The position numbers and the translations under genes are program-made. From Chamaesiphon sp. (lineage in GTDB: Bacteria > Cyanobacteriota > Cyanobacteriia > Cyanobacteriales > Chamaesiphonaceae), in the NCBI GenBank assembly GCA_026785875.1, contig JAJAZF010000473.1, forward strand, positions 1 through 7,500: a stretch of 7,500 nt of DNA, in the 5' to 3' direction. Below, piece by piece: positions 1-5,442 of the stretch. Position 1 is the first letter of the stretch, and every line of letters starts with the position of its first letter. The notes under the pieces are model-generated. The model saw only the letters and a program-made list of their open reading frames with translations, was not told the DNA's origin and searched no databases.

Positions 1-407
1 AGGATGCTGTTGCGACGATTGGTGACAACTACAGCCGATTGAAAAGTTTCGAGCAGATGACTGATTCTAGCAAGTGGATATGTAGGATCGATCGGCACCC
101 AACTTTTGCCAGCTTTTAAGACTCCCAACATGGCGACCAACATCATAGCCCCATGTTCAAACAAGATCGGAATCGGTTCGTGCCCCTCACCGCATTGTGC
201 CAGAATGCTATGTGCCAAGCGATTAGCTGCTTGATTGAGGCTTTCGTAGGTGAGTTGATGTTCGTAAGTTTTAATCGCCAGCCGATGCGGATGTTGCCGC
301 ACCTGTCGTTCAAAGCAACTAGAAATCGATTGTTCGATATCTTTCTTGGTAAATGGGCAAAAGACTGTTTCTACAGAAGAATGTCTGTCTTCGATCGAAT
401 TTTTCAC
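1..407 (-). CDS. NRPS-type adenylation (AMP-binding) protein, N-terminal fragment
   Basis: Partial gene running off the left edge: about 135 codons read leftward from a GTG at 407-405. No ATG is available upstream before the in-frame TGA at 443-441, so GTG is the best start; no clear Shine-Dalgarno is seen. The translation has the early core motifs of amino-acid adenylation domains: A1-like LTYESLN near residue 51, and A2-like LKAGKSWVPIDPTYP near residues 92-106. The lead-in, with FTKKDIEQSI and then CFERQV..HP..LAIKT, is typical of cyanobacterial adenylation proteins. Family knowledge: such domains activate an amino or carboxylic acid as acyl-AMP and load it onto a carrier protein. The protein begins directly with the A domain, with no condensation domain in front, so it would be a loading module or a stand-alone adenylating enzyme. 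Substrate-code residues lie outside the window, so the substrate cannot be inferred. Confidence 0.85.
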   Translation of the reverse strand, partial: MKNSIEDRHSSVETVFCPFTKKDIEQSISSCFERQVRQHPHRLAIKTYEHQLTYESLNQAANRLAHSILAQCGEGHEPIPILFEHGAMMLVAMLGVLKAGKSWVPIDPTYPLARISHLLETFQSAVVVTNRRNSI

Positions 408-810
408 TGTTAAGAGAGAGTAAGGTAATCGGGGTTTAATTCATTGAGATTCGGGCGTTGCGGTTAATTTCCAAAATATCGATAACCTTTTTTCGGTATA
501 GCTCTTAACATTAACTTTGCGAAGGGAAACTTGTTGCCATGTAGTCCCTTATACCTACCAAATAGCGGCCCTAAATTTAACTAACTATCATGGCAGCCAC
601 AACTCCGATCGCCAAATTTAGTATCAAATTTCTCATAGAGGTAAATCGCTGAGAGTTCAATCATTATTGATGGATGGAACCTAATTATTAAATATGTACG
701 CATTCAGCAATGTTTAAATGGGCTTGAGTAGCAATGCAACCAAAGACCGAGTTAGGTGCAATATGCCCTTATGCTTCAAGTGCTTTAAGTTGAAATTCAA
801 TCATGTCAAT

Positions 811-824
811 CAGCTATATAGCTG
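811..824. repeat. 14-bp perfect palindrome
   Basis: CAGCTATATAGCTG reads identically on both strands. It sits in an AT-rich spacer about 400 bp upstream of the adenylation gene. It could be a binding site for a dimeric regulator, but no second copy is seen and nothing links it to a gene. Confidence 0.35.
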
Positions 825-843
825 AAAAAGAGCAAGTTTTAGC

Positions 844-859
844 CTTTATTAGCTAAAGT
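844..859 (+). repeat. Left arm of 16-bp perfect inverted repeat
   Basis: CTTTATTAGCTAAAGT here is the exact reverse complement of bases 1116-1131. The two arms enclose 256 bp. The left arm also overlaps a local stem (TTTAGC at 838-843 with GCTAAA at 852-857), and a further GCTAAA follows at 864-869. The match ends abruptly on both sides. Such a pair could be the ends of a small non-autonomous element, but I see no target-site duplication. Confidence 0.5.
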
Positions 860-943
860 ATACGCTAAATTGCTTAAAAGTTAATATTTTTTTATCTCAA
901 GCACTGAACTAGCCTCAGATAAGTTGTATTCCCAAACCCTTAA

Positions 944-1090
944 TCTCTTAAACTATCTCCAGCTCTGGCGACTGTCGCTCAAGTTAAGGATGTTCTTGTG
1001 TTTATCACCGCCCGTTACAAATCCCCTCAGCTAGTTGCACCGATGGGTTGTGCCAGTTGTAACTCGCGGATGCAGCCCCATCAAGGCTAA
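944..1090 (+). pseudogene. Possible remnant of an SLH-domain porin N-terminus
   Basis: An open stretch of 48 codons lies between two stops (TAA at 941 and TAA at 1088) with no start codon near its beginning. The translation runs LSPALATVAQVKDV, then 12 residues, then LVAPMGCASC. Cyanobacterial SLH-containing outer-membrane porins begin, after the signal peptide, with a segment of similar spacing: a DV pair, 12 residues, then LV...GC. The likeness rests on spacing and a few residues only, and what follows does not continue as a porin. I regard it as a possible fossil. It lies inside the 844-1131 inverted-repeat interval. Confidence 0.2.
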
Positions 1091-1115
1091 AATAGCCCAC
1101 CGCGCCAAAAAGGTA

Positions 1116-1131
1116 ACTTTAGCTAATAAAG
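1116..1131 (-). repeat. Right arm of 16-bp perfect inverted repeat
   Basis: ACTTTAGCTAATAAAG is the reverse complement of 844-859. It lies just beyond the end of the decayed minus-strand frame at 1139. Confidence 0.5.
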
Positions 1132-1138
1132 ATTATCG

Positions 1139-1555
1139 CTAGTCAGATCGCTTTTGAATCGAGTCGAGATACGGATACTGTTGAAGAATTGCTTAGAATT
1201 GGCTGAAGCCTCGATCTGTTGTAGCCATCACTAACGCAATCGTGCGGGTTTGATGAACTCGCCAACAGTATCCAATACTACTCACACCCCGTAAAGCATC
1301 AGTGACAAGTTAAGCTTGTAAAGCAGTTGTCAAGGGAACTTGAGAAGATCGCTCAAAGAAAAAATTGATGTGTCTTGATGCGCTTTTCGCGTCGGGGAAC
1401 CCGACGGGCGCGCATCGCTGCCGATTGGCGGACTCAGGGAAAGGAGCAATCATCAATTTGACGTTGGGTTTTCGGACAGTTTTAACAATTCCTAAATCTT
1501 GATTCTCCTTTGCTGCAAAATAGAGAAGATATCCCTCATTGATGCAAATTACCAA
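1139..1555 (-). pseudogene. Decayed minus-strand reading frame, family not recognised
   Basis: One minus-strand frame reads from about 1555 down to a TAG at 1141-1139, interrupted by TAA codons at 1312-1310 and 1195-1193. Between and after these stops the composition looks protein-like: segments such as LVTDALRGVSSIGY, RVHQTRTIALVMATTDRGF and AILQQYPYLDSIQKRSD. The second TAA follows CAA TTC and precedes GCA, so a single C-to-T change from CAA (Gln) could explain it. The frame also runs through the palindrome at 1377-1416, so the upstream part may be repeat rather than gene. I do not recognise the protein. A chance open frame remains possible. Confidence 0.27.
1377..1416. repeat. Nested palindromic element
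   Basis: The outer arms GATGCGC (1377-1383) and GCGCATC (1410-1416) pair perfectly. Inside them GTCGGG (1391-1396) and CCCGAC (1400-1405) form a second perfect stem with a GAA loop. The block is markedly more GC-rich than its surroundings. The translated minus strand resembles the repeat-derived peptides often called in cyanobacterial spacers, so this is probably one copy of a dispersed genomic repeat. It lies within the decayed frame upstream of the secreted-protein gene. Confidence 0.6.
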
Positions 1556-1931
1556 TCGAGTAGCGATGATGTCGTCTACAGCATTACTATTAGTTCAAGC
1601 ATTAGCGATAACTGCACAATCTCAACCAGCTCCAGAAGTGGCGATCGATCGAATGTTTCGATACGAGTCTTCATCTACAAGCCGTCAAGGGCGAGACTTA
1701 CTGATAAGTTTTAAAAAATGGATGGAAACTTATCAGCGAATTCGTACAGATGGTAATAATTATGAGGCGATCTTCGATGGTGGTTCGCTGCCGATTGAAG
1801 CCAAGTTTAAAGCTAATGGATCGATCGAAAGTTTAAATTTTGGCTGTCCGATTTCCAAATCGCTTTCAATAAATGATGCACCTGAAGATCTCAGAAAAGC
1901 ATTATCAAAATGTGCTGGATTCAAATCTTGA
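1542..1931 (+). CDS. Small secreted protein, possibly a serine-hydrolase-associated N-terminal domain
   Basis: 129 residues from the ATG at 1542; a TTG immediately upstream (1539) is in frame but is the weaker choice. AGAGAAG at 1522-1528 is a rather distant ribosome site. Residues 1-27 look like a signal peptide: an Arg at position 6, then a hydrophobic run with LLLVQALAITA, with cleavage likely near AQS/QP. The mature part is about 100 residues. Residues 74-101 (YEAIFDGGSLPIEAKF, then a G.I..L.FG pattern) resemble the small domain found ahead of beta-lactamase/transpeptidase-like serine hydrolases in cyanobacteria. Here that domain would stand alone, with no catalytic domain following. Two cysteines (102 and 124) could form a disulfide in the periplasm. 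It probably precedes the GNAT gene in one transcript. The gene is fairly secure; the family assignment is tentative. Confidence 0.6.
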   Translation: MQITNRVAMMSSTALLLVQALAITAQSQPAPEVAIDRMFRYESSSTSRQGRDLLISFKKWMETYQRIRTDGNNYEAIFDGGSLPIEAKFKANGSIESLNFGCPISKSLSINDAPEDLRKALSKCAGFKS

Positions 1932-1960
1932 ACTTGGAATTTTTATCGGCACCTATAGTT

Positions 1961-2421
1961 ATGAAGAGCTTATTGACATTGATGCGCCCTTACAAAGGTG
2001 AATCCGATCTCCAACCACTTATCGATCTATTTGCTGCTGGCGAGCGAGTCGATAAATTAGAATTATCAGTCTCGATCGCTCAATTGCGGCGATCTCTATT
2101 AGCTCCCTCACTCGATCGAGATCGAGATTTGCGATGCTGGGAAGATGCGGACGGAAAATTAATTGGTTTTGCGCGAGTATCGATCGAGGAACCTACTCAA
2201 GACAATCTCGCGGATGGCTCTTGTTCACCAGCCCAGACTTTCAACGCAGAGGATTGGCAAGAGCGATGTTATTTGATGCTCTAGCCCAGCTCCAGGCTCT
2301 AAATATGGAGATTGCGAATATTGGCGTAGATGCTGAAAATGCTTTCGGTGCCAGACAGCTCTACGAATCAGTGGGTTTTGAGCATCGTTTTACTGACATT
2401 GCCTATGTCAAGCATTTATAG
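1961..2421 (+). pseudogene. GNAT family N-acetyltransferase, frameshifted
   Basis: Two overlapping plus-strand frames together encode one GNAT protein of about 153 residues. The first, from ATG 1961 (ATG 1982 is an alternative start), gives RPYKGESDLQPLIDLF, then the strand ADGKLIGFARV, and ends in a meaningful DNLADG at about 2218. The second then continues with WLLFTSPDFQRRGLARAML, the acetyl-CoA-binding motif A (QRRGLA). It goes on to GVDAENAFGARQLYESVGF, the NxxAxxLYExxGF motif B, and stops at TAG 2419-2421. The switch is from the frame of 1961 to the next frame, consistent with loss of one base around 2216-2224. GNAT enzymes move an acetyl group from acetyl-CoA to an amine; the substrate is unknown. 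A start at 1910 would overlap the upstream gene and adds no recognisable sequence. A sequencing error is possible. The gene converges on cpeZ with a 16-bp gap. Confidence 0.75.
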
Positions 2422-2437
2422 GTTAAGCTAGGCTCGA

Positions 2438-3058
2438 TTACGCTCTGCGGGCTGCTTGCATCTCTTTGTATTTAATCGTCTGCTCCAATCGCGGTAAGGC
2501 ACTAGTAGCTGATTCGCGGACATACTCATCGAGACTGGTATCCTCGATCGCGGCTGCTAAGATTGGCTCTGCACGGATGTCGCCGATACTAGCCAAGGTA
2601 TTTACCAAAATTACCTGGAGAGCGATGTTATCGGTCGTATTTAGAGCCTCTACGAGGATTTCAAAGGCGGAGGTACCCAGTTCGCCTAGTGCCATTACTG
2701 CCGCAATATTGACGACGGGATTTTCATCGCTCATTGAAGTTTTGAGACATTCTAGTCCCTCGGCGGGAAAAGGGACTTCGGGATAGTTGACGATTACCTG
2801 TGCTAGAGCTTTGACAGCACTACCGCGCACGGTGACATTATCGCTACTCGCCAAGATCTCGATCAAAAATGGTACGGTATCCATCCCGATCGCGCCAAGC
2901 GTTTTTACTGCTGCCCGTCGATAGGTAGTATCATCTCGATCGAGGATGCTTATCAATCTAGGAATCGTCGTCTCATCGCGGGTTTCGACTAGTTCTAGCA
3001 TCGCGCGATCGCGTAAATTAGGATTGGGATGTTTGAGTCGATCGAATAATGCGTCCAT
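2438..3058 (-). CDS. cpeZ: Phycoerythrin biogenesis HEAT-repeat protein CpeZ
   Basis: 206 residues, the usual CpeZ length. The whole protein is a run of HEAT-like helical pairs: residues 5-23 (FDRLKHPNPNLRDRAML), 31-58 (PRLISILDRDDTTYRRAAVK), 62-88, 112-140 and 143-190. Characteristic CpeZ segments are TYRRAAVKTLGAIG, NVTVRGSAVKALAQV and NYPEVPFPAEG. Family knowledge: CpeZ belongs to the E/F-type bilin lyase superfamily and assists CpeY, acting in a chaperone-like way during attachment of phycoerythrobilin to phycoerythrin; cpeYZ loss lowers phycoerythrin in Fremyella. It is the last of four co-directional genes, 194 bp after cpeY. The region before its ATG is a heptamer repeat array and has no Shine-Dalgarno sequence, so translation may be weak or use another mechanism. 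Confidence 0.93.
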   Translation of the reverse strand: MDALFDRLKHPNPNLRDRAMLELVETRDETTIPRLISILDRDDTTYRRAAVKTLGAIGMDTVPFLIEILASSDNVTVRGSAVKALAQVIVNYPEVPFPAEGLECLKTSMSDENPVVNIAAVMALGELGTSAFEILVEALNTTDNIALQVILVNTLASIGDIRAEPILAAAIEDTSLDEYVRESATSALPRLEQTIKYKEMQAARRA

Positions 3059-3059
3059 A

Positions 3060-3094
3060 AGGCTTTAGGCTTTAGGCTTTAGGTATTAGGTTTT
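3060..3094. repeat. Tandem heptamer array (five copies)
   Basis: On the plus strand the unit AGGCTTT occurs three times (3060-3080), followed by the variants AGGTATT (3081-3087) and AGGTTTT (3088-3094). Heptameric short tandem repeats are a known class in cyanobacteria. On the minus strand the array occupies positions -2 to -36 relative to the cpeZ ATG, exactly where a ribosome-binding site belongs. Confidence 0.85.
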
Positions 3095-3102
3095 AATTGT
3101 AG

Positions 3103-3128
3103 GGTGTGTTAGCGGAGCGTAACGCACC
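3103..3128. repeat. Imperfect inverted repeat in the cpeY-cpeZ spacer
   Basis: GGTGTGTTA (3103-3111) and TAACGCACC (3120-3128) pair at eight of nine positions, with a G-T wobble at the ninth in RNA, around GCGGAGCG. The sequence GTAGGGTGTGTTAG is repeated at about 3149-3162, a partial second copy without its right arm. This is a common type of cyanobacterial intergenic repeat. Confidence 0.65.
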
Positions 3129-3172
3129 AGCTAGGTTTCAGTAGTAATGTAGGGTGTGTTAGAAGGTAGTAG

Positions 3173-3189
3173 GGTGGGCACTGCCCACC
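3173..3189. repeat. Perfect hairpin GGTGGGCA/TGCCCACC
   Basis: GGTGGGCA (3173-3180) and TGCCCACC (3182-3189) are perfect reverse complements with one central base; as RNA they would form a 7-bp GC-rich stem with an ACT loop. No T-run follows on the minus strand, so it is not a classical terminator of cpeY. It lies about 63 bp downstream of the cpeY stop and may stabilise the upstream mRNA end. Confidence 0.65.
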
Positions 3190-3252
3190 AGATAGGTTTC
3201 AGGCATAATCAATCTGAAAAATAATTGCGCCTACCCACTAATTCACACAAAT

Positions 3253-4527
3253 TTATTGGTTTGCCGCGATCGCAGATCGGGCGCGAATTAGCCAATCATC
3301 ATCATTAGCGGTTATTTCTCGCCCGCTATCATCACCGAGTTTGGCTAATGCCATCAGGATCGCGTATTTGAGATCCCAAATTTTGGTGTCCAAACTAGCT
3401 ACTAGTAATGGGATTGCCCTTGTATCGCCGAGTTCGCCCAAGGCTAGAGCGGCGGCGGCGCGAGACTTCTGGAACTGTGGTTCGCGGTTATTCAAGGCTT
3501 CGACTAAGAGATCGTATCCTGGCAGATATTTGAGCCACCCAATCAGTTTCATCACATGATAATGAGCACCATAGTCGTTGTAAGCCTCTGCCTCATAAGT
3601 AGCCAGCAATGCAGCAGGTGCAAGCGCGGTAAAGTCATCTAAGATAGTCTGAGTGGCTAGATAGCACAGTCCAAAATCAGTTTCATACAACTGCCGAATC
3701 AAAAAATCTAGTGTGGGCGGCAGATCGTATTCATGAATTAATTCTAGATCTTGGGGTCGATCGAGTAATGTTTGCTCTAGACTCGAGCGAATATCGGCAT
3801 ATTCCAGTCCCCGCTCGATCCCGCGATCTGCTAGCTGTCGAATCGCACGTAAGCGAAAGACGATCGATACCGGACATCTCGCGATCGCCCCAATTGCGGG
3901 ATAATAATTGGCATCGATCAGATCTTGAATACAAGCGCGTCTAGCATTCCGATTGGGATGAAATAAAAATTCCATCACCCGTTCCATTTGCGTATAATCG
4001 CCTGTAAATCGACACACCGCCGCAATTGCTGCACTCGCTGTCGCTTCATCGGTAGACTCAGCAAAAGCTCTAATTCGATCGAGTGCTGGCGAGTAATCGA
4101 GCTTAACTAAGGTGTGAATGATGACGCGATAATTTTGTCCTTCACGTTCTAATATTTGCGCGATTTCTGCTAATATTTCGGGATCTTTAGTCCCAATTTC
4201 ACCGATCGCCCACACTGCATTTTCGACAGTATAGCAGTCTGATTCTGCCAAGCAGGTACGGATCGCGGGTAATGCTTGTTTGGCTTGGAGTTTGCCCAAT
4301 GTCTCGACAGATTTGCGCCGCACGATCCGATTATCGAGTTCGGGATCGTCATTGGCGATCGCGCGGAGCAGCGCATTAATCGATGCCTCTGTGTCAAAAT
4401 TGATCAGGTGAGAAGCCGCGACATATCGAGATTCATCTTCAGCTAGTTTATCGCAGGGCGTATCTAATAGTTCGATCGCCTCTGCTTCGGTGAGCTTAAA
4501 AATATTAAAAAAACGTTTATTAGTCAT
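3253..4527 (-). CDS. cpeY: Phycoerythrobilin lyase CpeY
   Basis: 424 residues, in line with the CpeY family. The N-terminus (RFFNIFKLTEAEAIELLDT) is characteristic, and the rest is HEAT-like helical repeats. Examples are residues 86-112 (PAIRTCLAES.. with ENAVWAIGEIG) and 353-402 (SRAAAALALGELGDTRAIP and KYAILMALAKLGDD). Family knowledge: CpeY is an E/F-type bilin lyase that ligates phycoerythrobilin to Cys82 of the phycoerythrin alpha subunit, with CpeZ improving the reaction. The substrate subunit is encoded immediately upstream and has that cysteine. The ATG at 4527 is preceded by TGGAAAGGGAG on the minus strand, with GGA about 8 bases from the start. It lies 345 bp after cpeA, behind a long repeat region, so it may be read through at a reduced level from the cpeBA promoter or have its own promoter. 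Confidence 0.93.
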   Translation of the reverse strand: MTNKRFFNIFKLTEAEAIELLDTPCDKLAEDESRYVAASHLINFDTEASINALLRAIANDDPELDNRIVRRKSVETLGKLQAKQALPAIRTCLAESDCYTVENAVWAIGEIGTKDPEILAEIAQILEREGQNYRVIIHTLVKLDYSPALDRIRAFAESTDEATASAAIAAVCRFTGDYTQMERVMEFLFHPNRNARRACIQDLIDANYYPAIGAIARCPVSIVFRLRAIRQLADRGIERGLEYADIRSSLEQTLLDRPQDLELIHEYDLPPTLDFLIRQLYETDFGLCYLATQTILDDFTALAPAALLATYEAEAYNDYGAHYHVMKLIGWLKYLPGYDLLVEALNNREPQFQKSRAAAALALGELGDTRAIPLLVASLDTKIWDLKYAILMALAKLGDDSGREITANDDDWLIRARSAIAANQ

Positions 4528-4872
4528 ACTCCCTTTCCAGTGGCAAACTAGATATGGATGGTGAATGGTGAATGGTGGATGGTGAATGGTGGATGGTGGC
4601 TGGTGGCTGGTGTGCTTGAAAAGTAACTCATCGATTCGGCAGAGCCGATACTGTGCCTACCTTCAGGCTATCACCTAACGGTAGGCTAACGCCAACGCCA
4701 GCCACAAGCTTAGTGAGGTGTAGTTACCCGCCACTATTCGCCATCCACCATCCACCATTCACTTTTACAACAAAAGAGGCTCTCGATCGATCGCTCAACC
4801 ACCAGGCAAAGCAACAGATCGAAAACCCCTTTTCGCACTCAAATAACCTAAATTACTGAGTCAACCAGCTTC
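4528..4872. other. cpeA-cpeY spacer, repeat-filled and gene-free
   Basis: No convincing gene lies here; the only open frame on the plus strand is made of repeat sequence. The spacer holds a heptamer array at 4561-4609, its inverted counterpart at 4742-4762, and several smaller hairpins between them. Nearer cpeA, CGAAAA (4820-4825) and TTTTCG (4830-4835) form a weak 6-bp stem with a four-base loop. I do not see a strong rho-independent terminator for cpeBA on the minus strand. Confidence 0.7.
4561..4762. repeat. Fold-back heptamer array with internal hairpins
   Basis: Seven consecutive heptamers of form GTGRMTG run from 4561 to 4609. Three reverse-complement heptamers (CATCCAC, CATCCAC, CATTCAC) occupy 4742-4762. 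Bases 4582-4599 pair perfectly with 4745-4762, an 18-bp stem. Inside, GTGGCTGG (4603-4610) pairs with CCAGCCAC (4698-4705), GCCTACC (4655-4661) with GGTAGGC (4680-4686), and TCGGC with GCCGA around AGA (4636-4648). These stems are mutually nested, giving a branched structure of about 200 bases in the transcript between cpeA and cpeY. It may be a palindromic mobile-type repeat, or a processing or attenuation structure that lowers lyase expression relative to the subunits. Confidence 0.75.
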
Positions 4873-5367
4873 CTAGGATAAGGAGTTGATGGTGTAGTCG
4901 AGCAGAGCATTGTATTCAACCAATGCTTGAGCGGACATGTCGCGAGGAGCACAACCGCGAGTACGTGCAAAGCGGAGAGCTTCAACATAAGGAGCAGTAG
5001 GTAAGTCTAATGCACGGTAAACTTCACGTCCACCAGCAATACCCCACTCATCCAAAGGACCAGTACCACCAACGATCAGACAGTAGTTGATCAAACGCAT
5101 GTAGTGTTTGATGTCGCGTAAGCACTTGTCTTTTTTAACTTGGGTTTCGTTAGCTTCACCGGAGTTGTTCAAGTAGCCATACTTTTTGATGCAGGCATCA
5201 TAAGCTTCTTTAGCTACGTTGTCCAAGTTAGCTGCTAATTTCTCAGCAGCTTCTAAGCGTGCGCCAGCACGTTGGATACTACCTTGTACCGATTCTAGAT
5301 CGGAAGAGGTAGGAAAACGACCAGCCGCATCAGCAGCAGCGATTACCGTGGTAACAACAGATTTCAT
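4873..5367 (-). CDS. cpeA: C-phycoerythrin alpha subunit
   Basis: 164 residues, the standard CpeA length. The N-terminus MKSVVTTVIAAADAAGRFPT and C-terminus ALLDYTINSLS are typical. Cys82 (in KCLRDIKHYMRL) and Cys139 (in RGCAPRDMSAQAL) are the two phycoerythrobilin attachment sites of C-phycoerythrin alpha, and Asp85 and Arg84 beside Cys82 are the usual chromophore contacts. GTGPLDEWGIAG at 101-112 is characteristic of CpeA rather than phycocyanin. The protein pairs with CpeB into alpha/beta units that stack as hexamers in the outer phycobilisome rods on the thylakoid surface and absorb green light. It is 75 bp downstream of cpeB, with CTGGAG about 10 bases before its ATG, and is surely co-transcribed. 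Nothing is missing or truncated. Confidence 0.98.
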   Translation of the reverse strand: MKSVVTTVIAAADAAGRFPTSSDLESVQGSIQRAGARLEAAEKLAANLDNVAKEAYDACIKKYGYLNNSGEANETQVKKDKCLRDIKHYMRLINYCLIVGGTGPLDEWGIAGGREVYRALDLPTAPYVEALRFARTRGCAPRDMSAQALVEYNALLDYTINSLS

Positions 5368-5442
5368 GTTCTAATAACTCCAGAAAAAATATTTTGATAG
5401 TTTGTTTCAATTCAGTCAGCTTGCAACGATAGCTTTCGTCTA

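Larger units (their letters stand above)
408..1541. other. 1.1 kb gene-poor spacer with decayed remnants
   Basis: I find no intact gene here. The first 400 bases (408-810) are AT-rich with stops in all frames and nothing I recognise. The rest holds a 14-bp palindrome (811-824), a 16-bp perfect inverted-repeat pair (844-859 and 1116-1131), a short coding-like remnant (944-1090), a stop-interrupted minus-strand frame (1139-1555) and a nested palindrome (1377-1416). The spacer separates the minus-strand adenylation gene from a plus-strand pair, so divergent promoters should lie in it. I could not pick a convincing -35/-10 pair for either side. No tRNA T-loop motif was found on either strand. Confidence 0.6.

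Noticed and set aside
153..413. Plus-strand open frame of 86 codons
   Set aside because: It is antisense to the adenylation-domain gene, which has clear A1 and A2 motifs on the minus strand.
1310..1555. Minus-strand open frame of 81 codons as an intact gene
   Set aside because: Its middle is translated palindromic repeat and the same frame continues past its stop with protein-like sequence, so it is treated as part of a decayed frame rather than a gene.
4561..4762. CRISPR array
   Set aside because: The units are contiguous 7-base heptamers without spacers, and no cas gene is present.
4820..4835. Rho-independent terminator of cpeBA
   Set aside because: The six-pair stem is AT-rich with no T-run after it on the minus strand, so it is too weak to call.
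4653..4859. Plus-strand open frame of 68 codons between cpeY and cpeA
   Set aside because: It is made of heptamer repeats and hairpin arms, and has no ribosome site or recognisable protein pattern.
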